A stretch of DNA of 64,000 nt from assembly GCF_002208135.1 (NCBI RefSeq), contig NZ_CP021646.1, positions 851,501-915,500 of the forward strand, written 5' to 3'. Below are positions 35,368 to 44,682 of this stretch, piece after piece. Each line of letters opens with the position of its first letter. Positions within the stretch are counted from its first letter, which is position 1. The notes beneath the pieces are model-generated. The model was given only the letters and a program-made list of their open reading frames with translations, made no database searches and was not told the origin of the DNA. This DNA is from Pseudoalteromonas piscicida. Lineage in GTDB: Bacteria; Pseudomonadota; Gammaproteobacteria; Enterobacterales; Alteromonadaceae. Made by a program: the position numbers and the translations under genes.

Positions 35368-37206
35368 TTATAGCGTTTTCAAAAACTCAACGATTTGCCA
35401 CTTTTCATTGTCACTCAAGGTAGTGCCGTAAACGTGACCGCTGTTATCATTGCCCGGCATCACCTCACCGCTGGCTTTGTTCACTTTGAACTCGTTCATG
35501 CCTTGATGAGTAATATAGCCAACATTGATAGGGTCGAATTCGCGACTGCCAACCCAGAAGGTATCTGGGCGTGACTCTGGTGATTGTAGTAGTGACCATA
35601 GGTTTGGCACCGAGCCATTATGTAAATATGGCGCGGTTGCCCAAATTCCATTCAACGGCCTTGCTTTGTAGACACCCGCGTCGTAAAAACCATCCACACA
35701 ATCTTCGTTAGTATTGGGGGTTAACTGTTGTCTATTTGCCAAATAGACTTTGAGGCGCTCTTCAATGGATTTTTTCACTGTGGTTTTCTTACCATCTGGC
35801 CCAGTGCGCTCTGCTATTAAGCCCGCTTCGATTGCTTTGATGGGATCTTTTAGCACTAGACCCACCACGCCATTTACTGGGATATCGATAGCGCTATCCA
35901 CGGCTTGGAATTTGTCTCCCGCGATAATATCGGTTTTTGTGCCTTCCAAGAACAGTGTTTTTGCCATATGGCAGCTTGCGTTATTAGACATAGTGGGATC
36001 GGTACCTATCTCTTTTACCGGTACTTTTACCGCTTCGTAATCCTTGAGTAGGTTTTTGCTATCAATGAGTTGGTGGCAGTTGGCGCAATTTGCTTGGAAT
36101 AGCATTTTTCCTTGTGCCGCCTTATTGGTGTCAATCCCTGGAAGGTACTGCTCAGGCCAAGCTGGTGGCAGAAGTGTTTTTACCCACGCTTCTAGTTGCC
36201 CTAACGCATGTAAGTCTACCGTTGAGCTATATCGAGCATGTTTCCCCCAAACGCGCTGCCAAACCGGTGCTTCTTCAATGGATAACGACCCAAACACACC
36301 CACAACTTCACCAATGTTGCGTACTAGTGGGCCGACCACAGGAATATTGGGGGCGGAAGCATTCCACTGCACAACATTTGACTGGTGCGTTCCCCATAAA
36401 AATGGATAAGAGACGGGCGCGGTGGGTGCATTTTTATTGTTAAGGTCGTCAAGCGCAAATGCCGTGCCGGCGTTTTGTATATTGCCAAACGCATCAAGTC
36501 GAGCATAGCTAGTAAAATCGTCTGGATAGTCTTCGGGCAAGTCATTAACGGTTTGTCGCTCGGCGGTTGCAAGCGCCACATGCTTGAGATCGTCTCGCAA
36601 GTCATCAATCAATTCTTGCGATGCCCCTTCATTTAATACGCGCATCGCAAAACGACTAAACTTTTGATTATCGTTAAGGGTCGCTTCTAAAGCAGCATTT
36701 AGGCGGCTAAAAAAGAGTACAAAGTTGGCGAGGGTGGGCGCACCTTCTACCAAGATTTTTGTGCCATTATAGTCAATTTGGTTAGTGTGACATGCCGCAC
36801 AGGTCATCCCGACCCAAGCTTGTCCCGTGGTCTGGTTGTTATGCACGGCAAAGCCGATGGGCAAACCTGAAGGGTTATTGGCGGCGGTTTTACTGGGCAG
36901 GTAGCGCAGCATTTCCATATGTTCGCTATCGCGAAAGAGCTTTTTACTGTTGGGCTGCTCTAACCAAGTAAACCAAGTATAGGGAATGATTTGTGACCCT
37001 TGACCTGTGAACCAAAAGTCTTGCCGAAGTTTATCTGACCATCCTTGATTGAGCCACACTCGCTCAGGCACTTGACCAGATTCTGCAACCGGGTCGAGCG
37101 TTTCTTTAGGCACTGAAGGTTTTTTACTTGGTGAGCTACAACTTGCGAGAAACAGTGTGCAAGCCACTGCCGTACTAACATATTTTATTACTAGTCTATT
37201 GTTCAT
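35368..37206 (-). CDS. di-haem c-type cytochrome lipoprotein
   Basis: A 612-residue exported lipoprotein, signal ending ASC (lipobox LASC). Two haem-binding motifs are seen: CAACH (in VGMTCAACHTNQ, N-terminal half) and CANCH (FQANCANCHQLID, C-terminal half). The layout matches di-haem cytochromes c of the MauG/cytochrome c peroxidase-related superfamily, and PYLHNGSVPNLW near the end is the typical distal loop. The role could be peroxide reduction or electron entry from a substrate dehydrogenase. It is divergent from a cytochrome-b-like haem protein gene, 184 bp away, with which it may share electrons. Confidence 0.85.
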   Translation of the reverse strand: MNNRLVIKYVSTAVACTLFLASCSSPSKKPSVPKETLDPVAESGQVPERVWLNQGWSDKLRQDFWFTGQGSQIIPYTWFTWLEQPNSKKLFRDSEHMEMLRYLPSKTAANNPSGLPIGFAVHNNQTTGQAWVGMTCAACHTNQIDYNGTKILVEGAPTLANFVLFFSRLNAALEATLNDNQKFSRFAMRVLNEGASQELIDDLRDDLKHVALATAERQTVNDLPEDYPDDFTSYARLDAFGNIQNAGTAFALDDLNNKNAPTAPVSYPFLWGTHQSNVVQWNASAPNIPVVGPLVRNIGEVVGVFGSLSIEEAPVWQRVWGKHARYSSTVDLHALGQLEAWVKTLLPPAWPEQYLPGIDTNKAAQGKMLFQANCANCHQLIDSKNLLKDYEAVKVPVKEIGTDPTMSNNASCHMAKTLFLEGTKTDIIAGDKFQAVDSAIDIPVNGVVGLVLKDPIKAIEAGLIAERTGPDGKKTTVKKSIEERLKVYLANRQQLTPNTNEDCVDGFYDAGVYKARPLNGIWATAPYLHNGSVPNLWSLLQSPESRPDTFWVGSREFDPINVGYITHQGMNEFKVNKASGEVMPGNDNSGHVYGTTLSDNEKWQIVEFLKTL

Positions 37207-37390
37207 GTTGAACTGTCCGTGACGGTGGAAGTACCAACTACCTTAGTACAAACTTATTAACAATCAAGTTACACGACATTACACGTGCCTTTTATTTCCA
37301 AGATGAGAAAGTCTCACCTTTCCAAATATGAAATATTTATGTAAATTTATTTGTTTACACTAAATTAACTTTATTTGTTTGGGAGCAGTT
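37207..37390. promoter_or_regulatory. divergent promoter region with TTACAC direct repeat
   Basis: 184 bp between the cytochrome c and the haem-membrane-protein genes. TTACAC-GACA-TTACAC (37269-37284) is a ten-base-period direct repeat; the same pattern occurs twice at 30.8 and 32.2 kb. A regulator binding one face of the helix is possible. The repeat lies about 63 bp upstream of the cytochrome start codon. Confidence 0.45.
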
Positions 37391-38893
37391 GTGCGTCGAA
37401 GTAGTTTTGCCATTTTTCATGTTATGGCGGTCATAGTTATCTTGGTTGGGTTACTGACAGGCCCTCGCTTGGGCATTATCAATCATGATTCTCTTGCGTT
37501 TCTTTCGCCTTTGCTTCCACAAGGCGCGTTGCTGTCAGTGCACGTGTTATTTGGTTGTTTACTCACCTTGATTGCGATTGTTTTTACGGTGGCAACCATT
37601 CGCGCGCCGTTTCATGGCGCACCAAGCAAGTTTGATAAAGCCGTTAACTACTTTGGGTATCTTGTTATCGTGCTGAGTATAGCCACAGGTTGGTTACTTT
37701 GGCTCAATCCAGAGAGTCTAAGTCTAGTTATTCATGGGTTATCAGCGACAGCCATTTTTTTGTATTTGGTGTTACATGGCATAAAGCACACCGTGTTTAA
37801 GGGTAAGCAAGTACTGAGCGTATTATTGCCTAGAAACGCGCTTATTTTACTCAGTTGCAGTGTTGCTCTGGTGTATTTTTGCGGTCTTGGTTTAAAGCTC
37901 ATTGTTGCAGAGCAGCATTTACGGCTAGAAGTTGCGCCGCTATCAACGCAAAGCCACCTTGAAATAGACGGTAAAGGAGACGAACCGGAATGGTTGCGTG
38001 CCAAGCCTATTAAGTTAACTACATTTGGTGGTGCAAACTTCTTAGATGGGAGTAGTGAGGTCGAAATAAAAGCGTTGAGCAACCATGATGAAACCTTCTT
38101 TCTGATCCGCTGGCAAGATCCGACCGAAAGTCTAGAGCATCTGCCGCTCGAAAAAACCTCGGACGGTTGGCAAGTACAAGAAAATGGCTTTTATCGCTTT
38201 GACGAGCGGACTTATTACGAAGATAAGTTTGCCATCATGCTATCGACTACCTGTGGACTAGGAGGTGATGGCACCGTTCAATACGGCGATGCGCCGCTTG
38301 CAGACAAACCCCGAAATTGGCATGGCAAGGGCTATCACGCAAGTACGGACGGCCGCACGCGAGATTTATGGCACTGGAAAGCGCTGAGAACCAATGACAT
38401 GTACTTGGCCGATGATAATTTTTTTGGGCCGCCTCAAAGCGTTGCACTTGGGCAAAGACGCTACACCGCAGGGTATCAACCTGATGGCAAAGAAAGCGGT
38501 GCTTATGTGATGAACTGGCGCTGGTACTCACCAACTGAGGTTACGCCAAAGCGAATGCCAATTCCATCGCCAGATATCACTGAGCGCAAAGTCCTTGACT
38601 GGTTTGCCAGCGAGACCTACAACCCACAACGAGATATGGCGAAAATTGGCGAACAGCTCCCGTCCGTGTTGTACCGTTCAAATCGTTTTGAGGGAGATAG
38701 AGCCGATGTTAGGGCTAGGGGAGAGTGGCACGATGGTTATTGGACGCTAGAGCTGGTACGTAAACACCAAACGCATTCTCCCCTTGATGTTGAACTACGC
38801 TCTGGTGTTTGCATGTGGGTTTCGGCATTTGATCACGCACAAATCGCGCATACTCGTCACCACAGAGCGATTCAATTGAGGTATATGTTATGA
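37391..38893 (+). CDS. membrane haem protein, cytochrome b-like + ethylbenzene-dehydrogenase-related domain
   Basis: A 500-residue protein. Residues 1-175 hold five hydrophobic helices with spaced His residues (SVHVLFGCLL, LVIHGLSATA, LVLHGIKHT) like a cytochrome b561-type membrane domain. Residues about 185-500 resemble the haem-binding gamma subunit of ethylbenzene dehydrogenase/DMSO reductase-like enzymes (EVEIKALSNHDETFFLIRWQ, DLWHWKALRT). The combination suggests a periplasmic electron carrier feeding or draining the quinone pool. I start at the GTG at 37391, preceded by GGGAG five bases upstream; a TTG at 37379 is less likely. Its stop overlaps the next gene by four bases. Confidence 0.78.
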   Translation: MRRSSFAIFHVMAVIVILVGLLTGPRLGIINHDSLAFLSPLLPQGALLSVHVLFGCLLTLIAIVFTVATIRAPFHGAPSKFDKAVNYFGYLVIVLSIATGWLLWLNPESLSLVIHGLSATAIFLYLVLHGIKHTVFKGKQVLSVLLPRNALILLSCSVALVYFCGLGLKLIVAEQHLRLEVAPLSTQSHLEIDGKGDEPEWLRAKPIKLTTFGGANFLDGSSEVEIKALSNHDETFFLIRWQDPTESLEHLPLEKTSDGWQVQENGFYRFDERTYYEDKFAIMLSTTCGLGGDGTVQYGDAPLADKPRNWHGKGYHASTDGRTRDLWHWKALRTNDMYLADDNFFGPPQSVALGQRRYTAGYQPDGKESGAYVMNWRWYSPTEVTPKRMPIPSPDITERKVLDWFASETYNPQRDMAKIGEQLPSVLYRSNRFEGDRADVRARGEWHDGYWTLELVRKHQTHSPLDVELRSGVCMWVSAFDHAQIAHTRHHRAIQLRYML

Positions 38894-39561
38894 CCGTTGC
38901 CTCACGTTTAATACTTAGTTTAGCGATTGCCGCTGTGGCGACTAGCTACTTGTTATTTAGCACCTCTGAGCGAGAGACTCCAACTCACGCACGCTTTATT
39001 AAAGTCACTAATGACATGCAGTTTTTGTCTGTCTGGCAGGGTCCTTGGCATTGTGTCTATGACAAAAAGCTTAATCTGCTCTGGGAAGTAAAACGAGATG
39101 ATGAGTCTATCCACGATGGCTATTGGAGTTACTCTTGGTATGACGGTCAATTTGGTCATGCTGATCAAGGTGATTGTTATTTCGAAGCATCCCATTGCGA
39201 TAGCCAAGATCTGATCCGTAAAACCAATCAAGCTTCATTATGTGGTAGTGCCGAGTGGCGCTTACCTACGCCTGATGAGCTAAGCTCTTTAATTCAAACG
39301 CCAAATAGTCCCGGACAACCCCATATCGCAAGTGATTTTTTCCCGTACATTAAAAATGGCGATTATTGGACTGGTGAGGCGGGCGTCCCGTTACCTAAGT
39401 CGTTTAAGCGTGAAAAGCTAGGGGCAACTGCCGTGAATTTTCACTCTGCGGAGGTGCTTTCGCTCCCTTATGCAAACGCCGCATTTGTGATGTTGGTGGC
39501 TACGCCGTCAACACCACTCTCATTGGCTCAAAGTCGTGCTGAGCCAGTTACTCTAAACTAG
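38890..39561 (+). CDS. exported DUF1566 (Lcl-like) protein
   Basis: A 223-residue protein with an N-terminal membrane anchor or signal (residues 8-25). It carries the DUF1566/Lcl C-terminal pattern: KLNLLWEVKRDDESIHDG, four Cys residues, EWRLPTPDELSSLIQTP, and DYWTGEAGVP. The fold resembles C-type lectins/formylglycine-generating enzymes and is used for surface or ligand binding. ATGA overlap with the upstream haem protein gene indicates translational coupling, so it probably works with it in the periplasm. Followed by the phosphatase gene after 11 bp. Confidence 0.75.
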   Translation: MTVASRLILSLAIAAVATSYLLFSTSERETPTHARFIKVTNDMQFLSVWQGPWHCVYDKKLNLLWEVKRDDESIHDGYWSYSWYDGQFGHADQGDCYFEASHCDSQDLIRKTNQASLCGSAEWRLPTPDELSSLIQTPNSPGQPHIASDFFPYIKNGDYWTGEAGVPLPKSFKREKLGATAVNFHSAEVLSLPYANAAFVMLVATPSTPLSLAQSRAEPVTLN

Positions 39562-39572
39562 GAACCAAGGAA

Positions 39573-41537
39573 ATGAAATATACTCAAATGGCAACTTTTG
39601 TAGTTGCAGCTTGTCTATCTTGTAGCAGTTTTGCTGCGAGTGACTACCACCGTCTTGTGTGGGACACCAGTCCAAGTACTTCAGCAACAATAGGATTTAC
39701 TCCTACATCTGGCACTAATCATATTGTTAAATATGGCAGCACAACGGATGAGCAGAGCTGGCAAAGTGCTGCAGTCAGTGCAACACATACCTTTGACGGT
39801 GGCCTCTCAAGTTCATTTGTGAGATTAACCGGCTTAACCCCAAATAGTGCGGTTTATTATCGTGTTTGTGATTCACAAGGTTGTGGTCAGCGCTTGTGGT
39901 TCAGAACTGCGCCGCAAACGGCATCAGGGATCACTGCCGTAGCAGGTGGTGATACGCGCACGGGTTGGACAACGCGCCGTAAAGGTAATGCGCTTATCGC
40001 TAAAATTCGACCGCTATTTATTATGCATGGTGGCGATTACACCAATGCAAACTCCGTTTCTGAAATGCGTGAATACTTAAAAGATTGGCAATTAACCTTT
40101 TCGGATGATTTGATAGATGGCCTTGCATATAAGCGAATTTATCCATTTGTAGCAACACATGGCAATCACGAAGACGATAACTACAAAACGCTATGCGAAG
40201 TATTTGGCGTAGATTATGACCAAGATGGTGCGTGTACAGCAAAAGATACCTATGGTGCTTTTAACGTGGCGGGGCTTTTAAGGGTTTATACCTTAAATAG
40301 CCAATTTAAAAATAGTGGCTGGTCGAGCTATGCCACAGCGATGAACAATTGGCTAAAAAGCGACTTACAGTCTCAGGGAAACAGCGCAACGTGGCGTATC
40401 GCTCAGTATCACAAGCCGATGTATCCTCACTATTCTGGTAAGTCAGACAACACCATATTACACACTTGGTGGGCACAAGACTTCTATAATAATGCGATGA
40501 ACTTAGTGGTAGAGTCCGATACTCATATCAATAAACTGACTTACGCACTAACGCCTACCAGCAATGGCTTTACTGCAACGACCCAAGGCGGCACCGTTTA
40601 TGTGGGTGAGGGAAGCTGGGGTGCACCGGCAAGAAGCGCCAATGATCCGAAAAGCTGGACTATCGATCTTGCGAGTATTCAACAGTTTAAAGTGTTGAGT
40701 GTGACAAACGATAAGCTTACTGTTCGAACTGCTGAGTTTTCAAGTAATGCAACCGCGTTATCTAAAGCGCAGCGAGATGCCGATCCGCTCGCGTTACCTA
40801 TGAATATGACCTGGTGGTATGCCGCTGAAATTGGTGATGAACTGAATCTGATCAAAGCAAGCAATAATCTATCCGTGATTGAAACTCCCATTGTTGAGCC
40901 ACCAGCTGCAATTGAACTTATCAGTGGTCAAACACAAGCGAATGTCACTGGCGCTAAGTCTTCTCAGACACTTTATTACATTGATGTGCCAGCAGGAGCA
41001 ACGCAACTAAAAGTTGAAACGGCGGGCGGCAGTGGTGATGTAGATATGTATGTGCGCTTTAATTCGGAGCCGACGACACAACACTACGATTGTCGACCCT
41101 ATAAATCAGGTAATAATGAAGTCTGTACAATTACTCCAGTACAAACAGGTCGCCATTACGTGATGTTGAATGGGTTTAGTAGTTATTCAGGAGTGTCATT
41201 GACTGCGACTGTTTCCACAGGTACTCCCCCAGATCAAGGTAATAGCCAGCAATGGTTGGATCAATCCGCCAGTAAAGGTCAGTGGCAATATTATACTTTT
41301 GACGTGGCACAGGGGACACAAAGCCTGCAAGTAAAGGCATCGGGTGGTACTGGAGACGCTGATTTATATCTGCGTTTTGGTCAACAACCAAATAGTAATA
41401 CCTACGAGTGTCGGCCTTATGAAAATGGCAATAATGAAACGTGCACAATCACCAATCCAAATGCGGGAACTTGGCATATTGGACTCTATGGTTACGCTGC
41501 TTTTTCAGGATTGACTCTACAGGCAGAAAGTCAATAA
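39573..41537 (+). CDS. secreted purple acid phosphatase-like metallophosphoesterase with two PPC domains
   Basis: A 654-residue exported enzyme, signal ending SSFA near residue 21. Residues about 25-110 are a fibronectin-like N-terminal domain of purple acid phosphatases (VRLTGLTPNSAVYYRV). Residues about 120-385 are a calcineurin-like phosphoesterase: AGGDTRTG, MHGGDYTN, ATHGNHEDD and a late VESDTHIN metal His; a typical GDxG start is replaced by GGDT. Residues about 450-545 and 560-654 are two PPC domains (GSGDVDMYVRF, GTGDADLYLRF), each with a CRPY(K/E) segment. PPC tails are usually removed after secretion. Third gene of the 37.4-41.5 kb operon. Confidence 0.86.
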   Translation: MKYTQMATFVVAACLSCSSFAASDYHRLVWDTSPSTSATIGFTPTSGTNHIVKYGSTTDEQSWQSAAVSATHTFDGGLSSSFVRLTGLTPNSAVYYRVCDSQGCGQRLWFRTAPQTASGITAVAGGDTRTGWTTRRKGNALIAKIRPLFIMHGGDYTNANSVSEMREYLKDWQLTFSDDLIDGLAYKRIYPFVATHGNHEDDNYKTLCEVFGVDYDQDGACTAKDTYGAFNVAGLLRVYTLNSQFKNSGWSSYATAMNNWLKSDLQSQGNSATWRIAQYHKPMYPHYSGKSDNTILHTWWAQDFYNNAMNLVVESDTHINKLTYALTPTSNGFTATTQGGTVYVGEGSWGAPARSANDPKSWTIDLASIQQFKVLSVTNDKLTVRTAEFSSNATALSKAQRDADPLALPMNMTWWYAAEIGDELNLIKASNNLSVIETPIVEPPAAIELISGQTQANVTGAKSSQTLYYIDVPAGATQLKVETAGGSGDVDMYVRFNSEPTTQHYDCRPYKSGNNEVCTITPVQTGRHYVMLNGFSSYSGVSLTATVSTGTPPDQGNSQQWLDQSASKGQWQYYTFDVAQGTQSLQVKASGGTGDADLYLRFGQQPNSNTYECRPYENGNNETCTITNPNAGTWHIGLYGYAAFSGLTLQAESQ

Positions 41538-41549
41538 CCCTGTAAATGA

Positions 41550-41588
41550 GAGCTTGGTGGTTATTGGTGTAACGATCAAGCTCATTTT
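41550..41588 (+). terminator. possible terminator after the phosphatase gene
   Basis: GAGCTTG (41550-41556) pairs with CAAGCTC (41577-41583) across a 20-base loop, then ATTTTAAAA. Weak but correctly placed. Confidence 0.35.
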
Positions 41589-41793
41589 AAAACTGACCGA
41601 ATTTTGAGAGTAACTTGACCGTTCACAATTAATGGAATTGAGACAATAATCGAGGTACAATACCGCTGCATTTTTGGGCATGCAATTGTCTTTATGCAAC
41701 GACCTCTGACGCGCGCAATCGTTGCGGTTCGTAGGGAAGAATAAATTTACCACGTGTTTGGCTATGTACCGTGGTGATAACAAGGAATCAATT

Positions 41794-43521
41794 ATGAATA
41801 CAAAACTTCTCGTTGGCTTAGGTGCGGTGGCTATTGCCGTTGGTGCTTATGTAACCACTCAATCATCTTCTTCAAGCATCGCGATGGAACAACTGGAATA
41901 CGTTCCGGCTGATACCGCTGTATTTTGGGGGCAATTAACGCCTTTTGAGCAGCAAAAATATTTATCTTTTATGCCTGAAGCGCTTAGAAAAGTACAAAAC
42001 CTTGAAGAAGTAACTGGGTTGCTTAGAAAAGAAAATGACAAACATCTGAATTTTCTGGCGACGCTATTAGAGCAGTACAATCTAGCAATGACATCCCCTG
42101 AGCAAATGAAAGCTATCTTAGGTATGGGTGAGACAGTTAGAAGTGTATTCTACACCGTTGGATTGTTACCGACACTGCGTTATGAACTGGCAGATCCTGA
42201 AGCTTTTCAACGCACAATAAAAATGGCTGCAAAAGATGCCGAAATCACATACCAAGAAGATACGCTTGATGGCGTCGCATTAACGCGTTATCAGCTTGAG
42301 TTCGCGCCAGAAGCTAAAATTGAGCTTATCACATCCGTGCAGGGTCAATGGGTAACGACGACATTTAACACGCCAATTAACACCGAAGCGGATTTAAAAG
42401 TCGCTTTGGGGATTGCCAAACCAGCCCAGTCACTGGCGCAATCTGGCAAACTTGAGCAATACAATACGCAGTTCGGTTTTGATGGTTCGTCAATTGCATT
42501 TTTGAACCATGTGGCTATCGTCGATGGCATTACTGCAAATAAGCAGTCTGATTTGACTCGTATGTTAGATAACCTATTGCAGCTAGGCGGTGGGACTGAG
42601 AAATTAGCAGCGGTACGTGCCCCTGAGTGTCAGGCGGATTACAGTGAAATCGCCAATCTGTGGCCAGCAACGGTATTGGGTACCAAGCATATCCAATTTA
42701 CTAATTCCGCAATCGACTTTGAAGTTGATACTGTGGTGGTGGGTAAAGATGCTGAACTGATGAAAGCACTTGGGTCGATCCGTGGCTTTATTCCTGCGCA
42801 TGTCACCAACGGCGAAGAGAAAGTACTAGGGTTTGGCTATGGTGTTGATGTTGCAAACGTTGCACCGCTTGTAAACACCCTTTGGGGCCGTTTTACTAAA
42901 GCTGAATTCAAGTGTTCTGAACTCGTTGCACTTCAGCAGCAAGCGAAACAAAACAGTCCAATGGCTATTGCGATGATGACAGGCATGGCGAACTCGGTTA
43001 AAGGCGTGAGTGCATCCGTGTTTGATCTTGTTATGGAGCCAAACGACCAAGGCATGCCGGAACCTAAAACGTTTGATGCTCTAGTCACATTGTCTGCCGA
43101 AGATCCTTTAGTACTTGTTAATACGGTGAAAGGGTTTGCACCTATGCTGGGTCAAATTCAAATCCCAGAAGACGGGACACCGGTTTCAATTAACCAGTAT
43201 ATTCCATCTCCGCAGCCTTTAGATGTGGATATTAAACTAGCGGTTAAAGGCGATCACTTGGTGTTGTATACGGGTGAAAAGGCGACGGTTATTGCTGAGA
43301 AAATGGCAAGCCAAGCGCTAGAAAGTAATGGCATGATGCATTTCAGCATGGACATGCAAGCGTTTTTAGCACCAATGTTAGAAGCGGCAAAAGCGACTGG
43401 TCAACCAATGCCTGAAGGTATTGATGCGCTTTTACAGCAAAATATGGTGTTTGAGTTTAGTATGGATGTTGCCGATCACGGCCTTGTATTTGGCACTGAT
43501 ATGAAGCTGAAAAAACTATAA
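41794..43521 (+). CDS. hypothetical envelope protein, DUF3352-like
   Basis: A 575-residue protein with an N-terminal membrane anchor (residues 4-20) and no further helices, so mostly periplasmic. LEYVPADTAVFWGQLTPFE near the start recalls DUF3352-type proteins, which begin with such 'VPADTALYF' segments; the rest (repeated alpha-beta units such as KALGSIRGFIPAHVTNGEEK) is not recognised further. I start at ATG 41794 because AAGGA lies eight bases upstream; a frame to 41722 lacks this. A strong terminator follows. Function unknown. Confidence 0.7.
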   Translation: MNTKLLVGLGAVAIAVGAYVTTQSSSSSIAMEQLEYVPADTAVFWGQLTPFEQQKYLSFMPEALRKVQNLEEVTGLLRKENDKHLNFLATLLEQYNLAMTSPEQMKAILGMGETVRSVFYTVGLLPTLRYELADPEAFQRTIKMAAKDAEITYQEDTLDGVALTRYQLEFAPEAKIELITSVQGQWVTTTFNTPINTEADLKVALGIAKPAQSLAQSGKLEQYNTQFGFDGSSIAFLNHVAIVDGITANKQSDLTRMLDNLLQLGGGTEKLAAVRAPECQADYSEIANLWPATVLGTKHIQFTNSAIDFEVDTVVVGKDAELMKALGSIRGFIPAHVTNGEEKVLGFGYGVDVANVAPLVNTLWGRFTKAEFKCSELVALQQQAKQNSPMAIAMMTGMANSVKGVSASVFDLVMEPNDQGMPEPKTFDALVTLSAEDPLVLVNTVKGFAPMLGQIQIPEDGTPVSINQYIPSPQPLDVDIKLAVKGDHLVLYTGEKATVIAEKMASQALESNGMMHFSMDMQAFLAPMLEAAKATGQPMPEGIDALLQQNMVFEFSMDVADHGLVFGTDMKLKKL

Positions 43522-43544
43522 CGAGCAAAAGCCAAAATGATGTT

Positions 43545-43573
43545 AAAAATGCCGACGTTAAGTCGGCATTTTT
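43545..43573 (+). terminator. intrinsic terminator after the DUF3352-like gene
   Basis: GCCGAC (43551-43556), loop GTTAA, GTCGGC (43562-43567), extended by AAAAAT/ATTTTT on both sides, ending in a T-tract at 43569-43573. AT extensions make it bidirectional. Confidence 0.9.
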
Positions 43574-43609
43574 GTTTATACTGGCTGTAATTTTTGAGAA
43601 GGAGGTTTT

Positions 43610-44077
43610 ATGAAATTACAAAATAGGTTGCTGCTGATGTTGGCATTGCTTAGCACTATATCTTATGCAAGTGATACCCAGTTTGGCGTTGGTGCAGACA
43701 TGAGTAAGCTCGTTGCAGCCGAAGACGTATTGAAAAACACTGAGCAGTTTGTGGGGAGTCAGATCACGCTGTCGGGTGAAGTGGTCAAGGTGTGTAAAAA
43801 ACGCGGCTGTTGGATGACACTGAAAGTAGATAACGGCGAGGAAATAAACGTAAAGGTAAGGGATGGCGATATGGTTTTTCCAATGTCCGCCATTGGAAAG
43901 CAAGCCTATGCGACTGGAGTACTTGAGCAGTTCGAGTTAGACATTGAGAAAACGAAGCGTTATTTGGCGCATAGAGCACACGAAAACGGTGAAGTGTTTG
44001 ATGCAAGCAAAGTCACTGAAGGAATGAGTCTAGTTAGGCTCAAACCGGATGCAGTAACGATTCTAGAAGCGCAATAA
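43610..44077 (+). CDS. exported DUF4920 domain protein
   Basis: A 155-residue exported protein with a signal peptide ending near residue 20 (SYA). It matches DUF4920: NTEQFVGSQITLSGEVVKVC followed by KKRGCWMTLKVDNGEEINVK and a FPMSAIGKQAYATGVLE strand, an OB-fold-like beta barrel. The two Cys in VCKKRGCW lie as in family members and may bind a metal or form a disulphide. AGGAGG lies before the ATG. Function unknown. Convergent with the next lipoprotein gene, three bases apart. Confidence 0.8.
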   Translation: MKLQNRLLLMLALLSTISYASDTQFGVGADMSKLVAAEDVLKNTEQFVGSQITLSGEVVKVCKKRGCWMTLKVDNGEEINVKVRDGDMVFPMSAIGKQAYATGVLEQFELDIEKTKRYLAHRAHENGEVFDASKVTEGMSLVRLKPDAVTILEAQ

Positions 44078-44080
44078 AAG

Positions 44081-44569
44081 CTATTTCACAAGTACAGCGT
44101 ACTCAAAGTTAGTGCGCTGTGAATTTGGACTGATCACTACTTGGTAAGTGTCGGCGCCAAGCATCACATAATTTACTTTTCCTACTTTAAGTGGCTTTGG
44201 GGTACTATCTAAGTCCATGATCCAGACACCAGTTTCCGTATCCGGAGCTAAGTTTATTAAGGTTCTTCCGGCGTTATTTGGAATATATAAAGCGGCGTTA
44301 CTGCTTTTACCCCAAATGGCCTTTAGTTTGTGGTTTTCCGACACCAACGTGTAATCCGCAGGACCGGAAGGGCGCATATCGGTCTGACGTTTGACTTCAC
44401 ACTGTTCACATTGAATTGAGGGAGCTGACAGGTGCGTTTGCAGCTGACCATCAAAAATGATGCCTTCTGAAGCTATTCTCCACAAAGATTGACCTTCGCC
44501 CAACTGGTGGCATCCCGACATGAGTATGGCTGAACATACTAGGCTGTAATATTTGTTGAAAATAGGCAC
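44081..44569 (-). CDS. hypothetical lipoprotein, 162 residues
   Basis: A 162-residue lipoprotein: hydrophobic N-terminus with a lipobox MSGC near residue 20. The mature part is beta-rich (LYIPNNAGRTLINLAPDTET, KVNYVMLGADTYQVVIS) and has a CEQC motif in SIQCEQCEVKRQ, which could bind a metal. The start is a GTG at 44569 with no strong Shine-Dalgarno, so it is not secure. No family recognised. It meets the DUF4920 gene convergently. Confidence 0.6.
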   Translation of the reverse strand: MPIFNKYYSLVCSAILMSGCHQLGEGQSLWRIASEGIIFDGQLQTHLSAPSIQCEQCEVKRQTDMRPSGPADYTLVSENHKLKAIWGKSSNAALYIPNNAGRTLINLAPDTETGVWIMDLDSTPKPLKVGKVNYVMLGADTYQVVISPNSQRTNFEYAVLVK

Positions 44570-44682
44570 CGGATCACCAAAAGAAAACTAGTTAAACCGG
44601 TACAAATAGTAGCTAATCTTTAGTATTAATATAAGGTCTTAACGTTAATGAATGTAAAAGGCTTCTTCACCAGATATTAAGC

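Noticed and set aside
41722..41793. 24-residue N-terminal extension of the DUF3352-like gene
   Set aside because: The ATG at 41794 has a proper site and directly precedes the membrane anchor.
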